Shown here piece after piece: positions 30,080 through 40,118 of a stretch of DNA of 64,000 nt. This DNA comes from Candidatus Colinaster equi (GTDB lineage Bacteria; Bacillota; Clostridia; Lachnospirales; Lachnospiraceae): contig JAGHVF010000020.1 of the NCBI GenBank assembly GCA_018064425.1, positions 1-64,000 on the forward strand, written 5' to 3'. Position numbers and translations under genes: made by a program. Numbering within the stretch: the first letter of the stretch is position 1; each line of letters opens with the position of its first letter. The notes under the pieces were generated by a model that had not been told where the DNA came from, did not search any database, and worked only from the letters and a program-made list of their open reading frames with translations.

Positions 30080-31114
30080 ATGAAAGTAAGTATAATTGTT
30101 CCCGTATTTAATATGGCTTCAGATGGCAAATTGTCATTTTGTTTGGATTCACTGATTAACCAGACTATTGATGATTATGAGATTATCGCAGTCGACGATT
30201 GTTCAACAGACAATTCAATGGATATCTTGCGTCAGTACGAAGAAAAGTATCCCGACAAATTCCATGCTATACACAGCGAAGTCAACCACCACCAGGGTGG
30301 TGCCAAGAACATCGCTTTGCATGCAGCAAAGGGAGAATGGATATCTTTTATCGATGCTGATGACTGGATTGTTCCGGATTATTATGAACAGATGTTGGAG
30401 GTTGCCAATCGCACCGGCGCTGATATGGTCGGATGTGACTACTGCGAAGTAAGCGAGCACACTTTCACACCGGGACATCAGGTTGCCAATAGCAGGCCTG
30501 AGCAGACAGGTGTATTGGGTGCTACCCAAAAACGCAGTATGATAATAGACGGTGGAAGTCTGTGCACCAAGATTTACAAGCGCGAGCGAATCATTAAGAA
30601 CAGTCTGTTTTTCCCGGAAGATATATTCTATGAAGATAATGCAGTCGGCAATTCGTATTTGATAATGGCTCAGCATTATGAATACATCGCCAAGCCGCTT
30701 TACTACTACTATCAACATAATTCATCAACTGTGCACACCTTCTCGGTAACGCGTTGTTTGGACCGCATGGCAGCCGGACGAATGATAGTAGAGGAAGCAA
30801 AAAGACATGGATACTATGACGAATTCAAGCCGGAGCTTGAATTTTCATTTACGCAGCTGTTCTACGTGAACACATTATTTACATATATGCCATGTGTTCG
30901 TCCCACAAATCCAAAATTTGTGCGCGATATTACAAAAGAAATGCTTACGTTTTTCCCCGATTTCAGGGAGAACGAATATTATATCAACCGCGTTGGCGCC
31001 GAGGAAAAGAAGCTCATTAATATGGCTTGTGCTTCTCCTCTACGATTCTATATATATTACAAGCTCCTATGGGCTTATCGTAATTTGCGTCGCGCCATAT
31101 CGGGTAAACACTAA
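30080..31114 (+). CDS. Glycosyltransferase family 2
   Basis: 344 aa; MKVSIIVPVFNMASDGKLSFCLDSLINQTIDDYEIIAVDDCSTDNS; only plus-strand gene in the left 55 kb. Confidence 0.93.
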   Translation: MKVSIIVPVFNMASDGKLSFCLDSLINQTIDDYEIIAVDDCSTDNSMDILRQYEEKYPDKFHAIHSEVNHHQGGAKNIALHAAKGEWISFIDADDWIVPDYYEQMLEVANRTGADMVGCDYCEVSEHTFTPGHQVANSRPEQTGVLGATQKRSMIIDGGSLCTKIYKRERIIKNSLFFPEDIFYEDNAVGNSYLIMAQHYEYIAKPLYYYYQHNSSTVHTFSVTRCLDRMAAGRMIVEEAKRHGYYDEFKPELEFSFTQLFYVNTLFTYMPCVRPTNPKFVRDITKEMLTFFPDFRENEYYINRVGAEEKKLINMACASPLRFYIYYKLLWAYRNLRRAISGKH

Positions 31115-31148
31115 TTAGTTATGCTTTTTGTTTTATTGTTGCAGTTTT

Positions 31149-32330
31149 CTATATCAGTTCAAAAGCCTGCAACACACTTTGCGAATCTTCATCCGTAGGT
31201 TCGCTCACAATATAGTATCCGCGTCCCATAAGAGCATGGCCGTTTCCCGCAGGTTCCAAAACATCACCGGGAGCAATATTACATACCCAACGAACAAGTC
31301 TGTCACCAAGTATCTTACTTATATCATCCTTGGTTGGCACTTTTGCGACCTTTCCCGTATAGTCAAAATACCTAATCATAATATTGCGCGTAACAGCAGG
31401 TGTAAAACTATATGCATCACCCATCTGATACTTCATATATTCTGTAGCCACATCAATATCGGTAGCCAACGGCGTAAAAAGATTGTGCAGATTATGTCCC
31501 GACGGTCTGCCGGATGCCTCTATAACGAAAGGGCCGTTTGCCGATCTCAAAATATCAGCATGCATCAAACAATCATCAAGTCCCATTGCCACAACCACTT
31601 TTGTCATATATTCATTAACCTGCGCGCGAAATGCATCATTCATATCAACAGAATAATATGCAACTGCCTGACGCATCGGGAGAGGTGTATTCTCCTTATG
31701 TCGCAACAGTACAAGATGGAATCTGCCATCTATCACAGCACCGTCCACACCATATTCTTCACCATCAATACACTGTTCGAGCACATACTCTTCATCCGTC
31801 ACTTCGTTTAGTGCCGATATAAGCTCGCCCTCGTTATTTACAACATATATGCCGCGACTTCCCGAACCGTATCGTGGCTTCAAAATCATAGGAAATGCAT
31901 ACTTTGTATCTTGATTATTTCCCGGGTTCTCATCACGCACTATCTTGCCGTCTTTAACAAGATACATCACGCAATCACGCAACCTGTCCGACTGCAAGCA
32001 CTTATGAAAAGTGTATTTGTCCGTACAATTAACAGCTGCACCACGACATATTCCTTTAAGTCCCAAAGCATCATTACATGCGCCGATTGTTGTCAAATAT
32101 CTTCCTATCGGCACCGTCTGTATCCAGTTACACCCAAGTTCATTAAGCACGTTTAGAGTCGCCTGCTCATCCGATATATCCGTCACAATCGGAATATCAG
32201 CCGTCTTAAGTCCTGCTGCCGCCGCGTTGCCATCGATAGCAACCACTTCTATTCCCATCTTATGTGCACATTCAATTGTATGTAGAGCTTCTTCACTCGC
32301 TCCGATTATTGCAAGTCTTTTTTTCATCAC
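31149..32330 (-). CDS. ATP-grasp ligase-like protein
   Basis: 393 aa; RLAIIGASEEALHTIECAHKMGIEVVAID, FPMILKPRYGSGSRGIYVV, EEYGVDGAVIDGRFHLV, VIEASGRPSGHNL. Confidence 0.85.
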   Translation of the reverse strand: MMKKRLAIIGASEEALHTIECAHKMGIEVVAIDGNAAAAGLKTADIPIVTDISDEQATLNVLNELGCNWIQTVPIGRYLTTIGACNDALGLKGICRGAAVNCTDKYTFHKCLQSDRLRDCVMYLVKDGKIVRDENPGNNQDTKYAFPMILKPRYGSGSRGIYVVNNEGELISALNEVTDEEYVLEQCIDGEEYGVDGAVIDGRFHLVLLRHKENTPLPMRQAVAYYSVDMNDAFRAQVNEYMTKVVVAMGLDDCLMHADILRSANGPFVIEASGRPSGHNLHNLFTPLATDIDVATEYMKYQMGDAYSFTPAVTRNIMIRYFDYTGKVAKVPTKDDISKILGDRLVRWVCNIAPGDVLEPAGNGHALMGRGYYIVSEPTDEDSQSVLQAFELI

Positions 32331-32400
32331 ACCACTCTGTCTATCACATTCATCGATCTTTGTTTTCTCGTTTTCTCGATGACATTACTGCAATCCCGCC

Positions 32401-33453
32401 CTATAACGACGCAAGTGCCTGCGCAATCCTTTGTGCGCCCTTACCGTCAGTTATTGTGGCAAGCTTCTTAGCACAATCTTCTCTACGTTTTTTTTCAAAA
32501 ACAAGCGACCGCAATTCACTTACAATCACGCCAAGCGTCTTGTCGCGGTCAGCCGTAACATCGCCGGCGTATATCATGGCGCCGTTTCGACACCAGTAAT
32601 CGGCATCATACCTTTGATTATCAGCCGTAACCGCATATATTGTGGCCAATCGCATAACAGCACACTCTGTAAGCATTGTTCCCGCTGCCGATATGGCAAT
32701 ATCGCATTCACTCATCAATTCAGCCATATTTGATACATTCTTATGAACCGTAACATTAGGCATACTCTCGGCAAGTTCAAGCAATTCGCCTTCATTCTCA
32801 ATATATCTGCCGATTACCACATGCCAGTCACACGTATCAAGCAATTCATCTTGCAGATTCGCAATATTTTTCAATACTCCGTACATCAATCTGCAGATGT
32901 CACCGCCTCCCGCAGCCAGCAATATCTGTCTGCCGTTGCCACCACGCGGATTGTGTTCAAGAAACTGCTCTCTGAGAGGAGCATACATCGGACCTAACAG
33001 AAGTTTTGTTGTATTGATTTTGTCATGTCCGAATACATTTTTATAATCAGCGACATAATTCCAATTATCACAATACCCATTGTAATTAATCAGCAAATCA
33101 ACCGGATATATGTGCTCATGCAAATCATCAATATATGCCACCTTGCACTCTTTACTGATTTCCTCGATATACTCACAGTTCACAAGATAGCTGTCGATTA
33201 ACATGACACAAATGTCATATTTACGTATGATTTCTCGCTGTCTGTCAGATTCGGCATCAGGAGTATTCCAATCAATATTCAGCACAATATGTTCAAAAGA
33301 CTCTCCGGCAAGCAATGCATCTGCGCCATGATCTGACGTAATAAAGATTACATCTTCTCCCAATTTGCGCAAAGCATTTGCAATTGTTATGCATCGCATC
33401 ACATGTCCCGTAGCTATTACATTGTTGGCATCCGCTCTGATTCCTATCATCAC
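32401..33453 (-). CDS. pseG: UDP-2,4-diacetamido-2,4,6-trideoxy-beta-L-altropyranose hydrolase
   Basis: 350 aa; MMIGIRADANNVIATGHVMRCITIANALRKLGEDVIFITSD, VAYIDDLHEHIYPVDLLINYN, AISAAGTMLTECAVM. Confidence 0.92.
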   Translation of the reverse strand: MMIGIRADANNVIATGHVMRCITIANALRKLGEDVIFITSDHGADALLAGESFEHIVLNIDWNTPDAESDRQREIIRKYDICVMLIDSYLVNCEYIEEISKECKVAYIDDLHEHIYPVDLLINYNGYCDNWNYVADYKNVFGHDKINTTKLLLGPMYAPLREQFLEHNPRGGNGRQILLAAGGGDICRLMYGVLKNIANLQDELLDTCDWHVVIGRYIENEGELLELAESMPNVTVHKNVSNMAELMSECDIAISAAGTMLTECAVMRLATIYAVTADNQRYDADYWCRNGAMIYAGDVTADRDKTLGVIVSELRSLVFEKKRREDCAKKLATITDGKGAQRIAQALASL

Positions 33454-33469
33454 AAGCTCTCCATAAAAA

Positions 33470-34522
33470 CTATTCTATCAATTCCCAGGCAAGCGGTGTT
33501 CCAAGCTTCATATCCTTCTTGGCTCTTTTACCGAGAATTTCTTCATAATACATCGTATGCAATCCGTTACCCGGTCGAATAGACCTGACGTTTTCCGGAG
33601 TAAGCAATTCACCTGCCGCTATATCCTTTACGGCAAAAAGCGATCTTGAGCCCTCATGCTCAACAATCTGTGTCTGCGTCAGTCTATATTCGGCACTGCC
33701 TAACGCCTGCTCCATAATGCGAACATCACGTACCATAGCTGCAAATTCTTCAGGTTCCATGGAAAATGACGAATCCGCTCCACCATCCGCTCTCTTTAAC
33801 GTAAGATGTTTCTCTATCATCTTTCCGCCAAGCGCTATCGAGCCTGTCGACACGACAGTTCCCATAGTATGATCCGACAATCCAACAAGACAATCATATT
33901 TTTCAGCCAATGTATTCATTACACGCAGATTGACCTGGTCATACGGCGTCGGATAAGCACTCACACATTTTAAAAGAATAACATCTTCGTTGCCCTCTTC
34001 TTTACATACATTGAGAGCGCGCTCAATATCTTCTTCGTATGCAATACCTGTAGCAAAAATAATAGGCTTATGCAGTCTTGCAATCTTTCTGATTAACGGA
34101 ATATCATTTATCTCATAGCTGGCTACTTTGTAAGCCGGAACATCCATTTGCTCCAAGAAGTCAACGCTGGTAAAATCAAACGGAGAAGAAAAGCACTCAA
34201 GTCCGAGTTTCATTGCCTCTTCTTTAAGTCGCGGTTGCCATTCCCACGGTGTATATGCTTCCTGATACAATTTGTATAATGTGGTACCATCCCAAATCGT
34301 TCCCTGCGTCAATTGAAAGCACGGATCATCGCAATCCACCGTAATTGTGTCAGCCGTATATGTCTGCAATTTAACAGCGTCTGCTCCCGCTTCCGCTGCC
34401 GCATGTATTATTTCTACCGCCCTGTTATAATCGCCGTTATGATTGGCCGAGACTTCCGCAACAATCATACATGGACTGTTTTCGCTTATTTCCTTTTTTC
34501 CTATCCTAATTGTCTTGTTCAT
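33470..34522 (-). CDS. pseI: Pseudaminic acid synthase (NeuB family with C-terminal SAF domain)
   Basis: 350 aa; MIVAEVSANHNGDYNRAVEIIHAAAEAGADAVKLQTYTADTITVD, VGLSDHTMGTVVSTGSIALGGKMIEKHLTL, GNGLHTMYYEEILGKRAKKD. Confidence 0.94.
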   Translation of the reverse strand: MNKTIRIGKKEISENSPCMIVAEVSANHNGDYNRAVEIIHAAAEAGADAVKLQTYTADTITVDCDDPCFQLTQGTIWDGTTLYKLYQEAYTPWEWQPRLKEEAMKLGLECFSSPFDFTSVDFLEQMDVPAYKVASYEINDIPLIRKIARLHKPIIFATGIAYEEDIERALNVCKEEGNEDVILLKCVSAYPTPYDQVNLRVMNTLAEKYDCLVGLSDHTMGTVVSTGSIALGGKMIEKHLTLKRADGGADSSFSMEPEEFAAMVRDVRIMEQALGSAEYRLTQTQIVEHEGSRSLFAVKDIAAGELLTPENVRSIRPGNGLHTMYYEEILGKRAKKDMKLGTPLAWELIE

Positions 34523-35801
34523 AATAATTCCTACTCAAAAACTCATTATTGGTCCATTCTTTACGCGCCGTAAATAATGTTCCGTCCCTACGCTCAACAT
34601 ATACCGCCGGAAAATAATGAATAAACAACGGACTAAGACACATCGTATAACCGCCGGCTGTGTCATATATTATTCTGTCGCCTGCTTTCAGTTCAACATC
34701 ATTTTCAATCGGAAACAGCCTATCGTATTCCATACAGGTTGCACCGCACACCCACTGAATCGGAATCATATCCTGCCTTACAGTTTCCTTCGCATATTCA
34801 ATATGGTGCGGGTAAGAATGTCTTGTCACCTGCGGATTCAGATTAACACGACTTCCGTCAGTTACCACGTATCTAATATCTCTGATATCTTTCACATCAA
34901 TTACACTTGTCTCAAAAGATATAGCTCTCGAAATAAGTGACACACCCGGTTCAACAATAAGCTTCGTCTTTTCCGGATAAAAGAATTTCCTAAGTTCATC
35001 ACAAATTGCCGGCATATAGTCAGCATATGACGGCATATCGGAACGTCCGCCGAAATATCCGCCACCCATATCAACATATTCAAGCGATAAGCTGTACTCT
35101 TTTGCCACCTTAACAGCCAACGCTGCCAGAGCCGCAAAAACTGCAGGTCTGCGTGATTTGGTGGATGTATGAAGATGCAATCCCGCAATCTTCGCATTCG
35201 GAATCGCTTTTATTCTATCAATCACCTGTTCCAAATCGCCGTTTTCATAACAATATCCGAATCTTCCGCCATCTTCTTCTAAAAGTTCCTCATCAGGACA
35301 CATTGCAGACATATCCGCATTTACACGCAAACCGACTTTATATGTGTTACCCGGATTATTCTTACACAATTCCTCAAGCCATTCGGGTTCATAGCTTGAA
35401 TCCAGATTGACGTATCCGCCGTTTTCCAATACTTTGGCAAAAACCGATTTGTCTTTAATCGGACCGTTATATATTATTCTGTTATCTTTATAGCCAAGTA
35501 TTTCGGATAATTCATACTCCTGTTCGGATACTACTTCCGCAAAAAAACCATGCTTCTTTAGATAGGTAAGCAGCCATGGCAATGAATTGGTCTTCACCGA
35601 ATATCCCATTACATAATTGCCCCAGCTTTTCTCAAGCGAACGTCTGAGCAATTCTATATCATATACCAGATTGGCCTCATTAATCATATAGTAAGGTGTC
35701 TTCAATTCTTGCATTTTGCTCCATTCTCCGTTTATGGCTAACATCAACTCATCTGTCACATTAACATTACCGCGTTGCATACCATTGTCCACATATAGCA
35801 A
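34506..35801 (-). CDS. PLP-dependent group-IV (DapDC/ODC fold III) decarboxylase-like protein
   Basis: 431 aa; YSVKTN PLP-Lys motif, GLHLHTSTKSR, VDMGGGYFGG, VEPGVSLISRA, CGATCMEYDRL, DTAGGYTMCLS. Confidence 0.88.
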   Translation of the reverse strand: MLYVDNGMQRGNVNVTDELMLAINGEWSKMQELKTPYYMINEANLVYDIELLRRSLEKSWGNYVMGYSVKTNSLPWLLTYLKKHGFFAEVVSEQEYELSEILGYKDNRIIYNGPIKDKSVFAKVLENGGYVNLDSSYEPEWLEELCKNNPGNTYKVGLRVNADMSAMCPDEELLEEDGGRFGYCYENGDLEQVIDRIKAIPNAKIAGLHLHTSTKSRRPAVFAALAALAVKVAKEYSLSLEYVDMGGGYFGGRSDMPSYADYMPAICDELRKFFYPEKTKLIVEPGVSLISRAISFETSVIDVKDIRDIRYVVTDGSRVNLNPQVTRHSYPHHIEYAKETVRQDMIPIQWVCGATCMEYDRLFPIENDVELKAGDRIIYDTAGGYTMCLSPLFIHYFPAVYVERRDGTLFTARKEWTNNEFLSRNYYEQDN

Positions 35802-35813
35802 ATGACATGTGTG

Positions 35814-37007
35814 TCATTTATGGTAATACTCAACAAGTTTCTTCACCGCATTAATCACATCTTCCTGGTCTGCATCTGTCATTCCGTAATAGAGCGGCAA
35901 TGACAACATTTCTTCATACAGACTTTCCGCATTAGGGCACAAGCCTCTCTTATATCCGAGTGACTCATAATGAGGGAAATAATATACAGGTATATAATGT
36001 ACGTTACAACATATTCCTTCAGCACCCATCGCATCAAAAAACTGACGTCTGTTAACATTCAATACCTTTGTATTCAGTCTGAGAATATAAAGGTGTCTGC
36101 AAGTATCACTTTCCGGAATTTCCTCTTGTATGATGATTCCGTCGACATTTGCAAATGCAGCATTATATCTGTCTACCAATTGCTTACGTCTTTCCTTAAA
36201 CATCTGCAATTTATCAAGCTGGCTGATAAGCAATCCCGCCTGTACATCAGTCATTCTGTAATTGTATCCCAGTTCAACCTGTTCGTAATACCACGGTCCA
36301 TCGGATTCATTCTTCATAAGATTGGTGTTTCTGGTAATACCATGTGAACGAAACAGTGCCAGACGCTCATATAACGCATCGTCATTAGTCATTACCGCTC
36401 CACCCTCTGCTGCCGTAACAGTCTTCACCGGATGAAATGAAAAAGTCGTCATATCGGCAATTGAGCCAACAGATTGTCCTTTGTATAAAGTACCTATACT
36501 ATGTGCTCCGTCTTCGATAAGAATCAAATTGTGCTTATGTGCAATCTCACGCAGTCTGTCCAATTCAACTGCCTGACCGGTATAATCAACTGCCACTATT
36601 GCCTTTGTTTTATCAGTAATATGTGCTTCAACCGAATCCGGATCGATATTGTAAGTCTTAGGATTAATATCTGCAAAGACGGGAATCGCACCACAATACA
36701 ACGCACAATTGGCACTCGCTGCAAAAGTAATAGGAGTTGTAATCACTTCATCTCCCGGCTTAACTCCTGCCGCCATCGCTGCAATATGTAATGCAGCCGT
36801 ACCATTACTGCATACTACCGCGTGCTTTGCGCCCGTTATCTTACACAACTTAGCTTCCAATTCCTCAATCTTCGGACCACATGTCAAATAATCAGACTTA
36901 AGTACATCCAGTACCGCATTATAATCTGCTTCATCCAAATATTGATGACCATAATATATTTTCTTATCTCTTATCGGGGTTCCGCCCTCTATTGCCGGTT
37001 TATTCAT
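35814..37007 (-). CDS. pseC: UDP-4-amino-4,6-dideoxy-N-acetyl-beta-L-altrosamine transaminase
   Basis: 397 aa; MNKPAIEGGTPIRDKKIYYGHQYLDEADYNAVLDVLKSDYLTCGPKIEELEAKLCKITGAKHAVVCSNGTAALHIA, FSFHPVKTVTAAEGG. Confidence 0.92.
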   Translation of the reverse strand: MNKPAIEGGTPIRDKKIYYGHQYLDEADYNAVLDVLKSDYLTCGPKIEELEAKLCKITGAKHAVVCSNGTAALHIAAMAAGVKPGDEVITTPITFAASANCALYCGAIPVFADINPKTYNIDPDSVEAHITDKTKAIVAVDYTGQAVELDRLREIAHKHNLILIEDGAHSIGTLYKGQSVGSIADMTTFSFHPVKTVTAAEGGAVMTNDDALYERLALFRSHGITRNTNLMKNESDGPWYYEQVELGYNYRMTDVQAGLLISQLDKLQMFKERRKQLVDRYNAAFANVDGIIIQEEIPESDTCRHLYILRLNTKVLNVNRRQFFDAMGAEGICCNVHYIPVYYFPHYESLGYKRGLCPNAESLYEEMLSLPLYYGMTDADQEDVINAVKKLVEYYHK

Positions 37008-37190
37008 TTCTCTGCTCCGTTTCTTTTTTCTATCTGTATCTTATTTGTTATCTATGCCACGTTTCATAATTTTACAGCACCAAAATACGTCAAACCTATC
37101 ACTTATATCTCATATGTCTCATTAACGCAATTTTACCATATTTTTCATATGTTGAGGCAAAAGGATTATCTACCACCACTATCCTACTGC

Positions 37191-38975
37191 CTATTTCAAA
37201 GAATACACATATATTGTATATGGGCCATTCTCATCAGTATAGGTATGTGTAAGTTCCACTCCCGCTTCATCCTCATTGTCAAATTTCACTCTTGACAGAA
37301 TGTACTTACAATCCATTTCCTTAAGCAAATCCGTATTTGCCATAAGTCGCTTATCCGAAGGGTCCATAATCCTAAGCGAATCGTATGTGTTCTCATCGGA
37401 ACCCGAATACAGACACACACGCGCTCCCCATTCCTCAAAATACATTTTGAAATATGGTGAACCCTCAAAAGCCGGTGCCTCTACTTCGGTCCATTTATCC
37501 TTGTATTCCTGGGAATACATACCCAAATATCCATCCAACGTTGCAAATCCGTTATATACCAACACACCCGGATGCAATCCATATGCCGCAACCCATTCTT
37601 CGGAATATTCCATATCGGTCTTTATTTCATCAAAAAAATCTTCCGAATAGAATTCTCTGTAATTCAAAGTTGATGTATCTTTGTGTTTAATCAACTTATA
37701 TGCCTGGTTGTAACAGTTGATATAGAAGTTGTTATACATCTGCGGTACGAGCATTACGACAGCCAAGGCAAAAGTTGCAATCAGACACGGCAGTCCCTTC
37801 CATTTTCCGACAAGATTGTCATAAATATATATACACACGCATGCCAATGCCATATACCACAGCACAGGATTAAAGAATGATGTTCTGGAAAAATCAAATC
37901 CTGTCAATTTTGATACAAGCGTCTCCAGCAAATCTCTAAAAGGTTTGAATGAATACATACCGCACACAAGACAATTAAAGATAATAACAAGCACGCACAG
38001 ATTAACAGGTTCTCTAAAACATTTCTTACCTTCACCTTTAATAATATGGCGAATATTGATAACAAGCACACCAATCAATACTACAGGCAGAATAATATAT
38101 GTGTGTGAATCTTCACAATGGAAGGAAGCATTAAGAAACTCGGTATATGCAAGCCTCATTGCCTCACCAAATGACACATCCGCATGTACCATTGTACTTC
38201 TTATTGTGACAGTATCATCAAAGAGCATCGCACCAAACAATCGATATTCGAATGTTACATATCCCAACGCCAATACACACACACTTACAAAAGTTGACAT
38301 TGGAAAACGCTTGTCTTTAATCCATAAGATTATCACTGCAAGGCACATATAACACAGAATAAAAAATCCATGATATGAGAAGTACGACAAAATCGGATAA
38401 CAAAATACAGCAATATACAAAAGTATTCTTCTGTATATCGGCTTCTTGCTCTTATGCAATGTGACAAACGTGTCGGTTTTGTACAATTTGATAATCAACC
38501 ATATAATAAACGGTACAGAAGTAAAAGCAATTCCGTACGTTGGAAAAACCGGTATCATACCATATGCGGTGGAAACAATTGCAACAATAGGCTTATATCT
38601 CTCATATCTTTCACCATATACTTCTTTTGCCAGAAGCATCATAGAGAACATACCTATAAAAATCTTTAAGAAATATCCAATCATATACGCAACGTATGAC
38701 GGCAAAAATGCGAACATTATGTTGTACAAAGAGAATTCCGATCCAAACAGGTCACGTGACAATCCACCTATCATCGGCACAGTTACACCATGTGCAAAAA
38801 ACGCATGATTGTTTTTCAGCATTTGGAAATGAGGTACAAAAAGATCCAAATCATCCTGTACCTGTAAATAACTGTTCTCTCCAAATACGGCAAACACCAG
38901 TATCTGTGCAAGCAATGCAAGAGCAATTATCACCTTATAAGGTTTAAATATTTTTTCTTTCATCATTTTTCCCAC
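37191..38975 (-). CDS. Polytopic membrane protein, DUF6044-like
   Basis: 594 aa; VFGENSYLQVQDDLDLFVPHFQMLKNNHAFFAHG, repeated TM segments. Confidence 0.75.
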   Translation of the reverse strand: MGKMMKEKIFKPYKVIIALALLAQILVFAVFGENSYLQVQDDLDLFVPHFQMLKNNHAFFAHGVTVPMIGGLSRDLFGSEFSLYNIMFAFLPSYVAYMIGYFLKIFIGMFSMMLLAKEVYGERYERYKPIVAIVSTAYGMIPVFPTYGIAFTSVPFIIWLIIKLYKTDTFVTLHKSKKPIYRRILLYIAVFCYPILSYFSYHGFFILCYMCLAVIILWIKDKRFPMSTFVSVCVLALGYVTFEYRLFGAMLFDDTVTIRSTMVHADVSFGEAMRLAYTEFLNASFHCEDSHTYIILPVVLIGVLVINIRHIIKGEGKKCFREPVNLCVLVIIFNCLVCGMYSFKPFRDLLETLVSKLTGFDFSRTSFFNPVLWYMALACVCIYIYDNLVGKWKGLPCLIATFALAVVMLVPQMYNNFYINCYNQAYKLIKHKDTSTLNYREFYSEDFFDEIKTDMEYSEEWVAAYGLHPGVLVYNGFATLDGYLGMYSQEYKDKWTEVEAPAFEGSPYFKMYFEEWGARVCLYSGSDENTYDSLRIMDPSDKRLMANTDLLKEMDCKYILSRVKFDNEDEAGVELTHTYTDENGPYTIYVYSLK

Positions 38976-38998
38976 TTATATTCTCATACAACAAAATC

Positions 38999-39028
38999 CA
39001 CTAACCACCGAAAACGGTAGCCAGTGGA
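38999..39028 (-). terminator. Probable intrinsic terminator after pseB
   Basis: CCACTGGCTACCGTTTTCGGTGGTTAGTGG on minus strand followed by ATTTTGTTG. Confidence 0.55.
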
Positions 39029-39076
39029 TTCACAAAATCTGTCTTATTTGGTAGTCTCGATATACAATCGAAAAAA

Positions 39077-40075
39077 CTATTTCTCAAGTTCAATTGTTCC
39101 AAGTAATTCTTTTATCTCGTCAACACTCAACCACTCAGTATTATTACCTGATGTATAACAGAAGCCATCTTCTACCTTCTTACCACCCGGCAATGGCTGC
39201 TGACGTCCGTTCCATACCATCTGAGGATATACAATGAAATGCTTATCATATTCATATGTAGTCATGGAATCCTCGGTTGTTACCATTATCTCATGAAGCT
39301 TCTCGCCTTCACGGATACCTACCTCCGGCATCTTGCAACCCGGCAACATAGCCTGTGCCAAATCAGTTATCTTAAATGACGGAATCTTGCTTATAAAAGT
39401 CTCACCGCCGTTTGCATCGGCAAGAGCCTTAATCACGAGCTCAACACCCTGCTCCAAGCTAATCCAGAATCTTGTCATTCTATAATCTGTTATTGGTAGC
39501 TCATTGCCGCCATTCTTAATAATATTATTAAAAAACGGAATAACACTTCCTCGGCTTCCCGCAACATTACCGTATCTTACAATTGAAAAATTGATATCTT
39601 TCTCACCTGCATATGCATTGGCAGCTATAAACAATTTATCCGAAACAAGCTTTGTTCCACCGTAAAGATTGACAGGGTTAACCGCTTTATCTGTAGACAA
39701 TGCAACAACCTTACGAACCGAACCCGAATCAAGTGCTGCATCTATTACATTCATAGCACCATGAATATTTGTCTTAATCGCCTCATTGGGATTATATTCA
39801 CAAGCCGGTACCTGCTTTAGAGCTGCTGCATGCACTACATAATCAACACCTTCAAAAGCTCTTGTGAGTCTCTCTTTATCTCTGACATCACCGATGAAAA
39901 ATCTAAGCTTATCAGCATATTCCTTCATCTCATTCTGCATAATAAACTGCTTAAATTCATCACGTGAATAAATGATAATCTTCTTCGGATTATAGTGAGT
40001 CAGAACATATTTGGTAAAGCACTTACCGAACGAACCGGTTCCGCCCGTAATCAAAATTGTCTTGTTGTTTAACAT
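39077..40075 (-). CDS. pseB: UDP-N-acetylglucosamine 4,6-dehydratase (inverting)
   Basis: 332 aa; MLNNKTILITGGTGSFGKCFTKYVLTHYNPKKIIIYSRDEFKQF, HAAALKQVPACEYNPNEAIKTN, ALSTDKAVNPVNLYGGTKLVSDKLF. Confidence 0.95.
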   Translation of the reverse strand: MLNNKTILITGGTGSFGKCFTKYVLTHYNPKKIIIYSRDEFKQFIMQNEMKEYADKLRFFIGDVRDKERLTRAFEGVDYVVHAAALKQVPACEYNPNEAIKTNIHGAMNVIDAALDSGSVRKVVALSTDKAVNPVNLYGGTKLVSDKLFIAANAYAGEKDINFSIVRYGNVAGSRGSVIPFFNNIIKNGGNELPITDYRMTRFWISLEQGVELVIKALADANGGETFISKIPSFKITDLAQAMLPGCKMPEVGIREGEKLHEIMVTTEDSMTTYEYDKHFIVYPQMVWNGRQQPLPGGKKVEDGFCYTSGNNTEWLSVDEIKELLGTIELEK

Positions 40076-40118
40076 TATTATCTCCTTATGGCATAGCCAC
40101 TTTTCACTTCAACGCCCT

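Noticed and set aside
31128-31811. 227-aa plus-strand ORF
   Set aside because: Antisense to the ATP-grasp gene; shadow composition.
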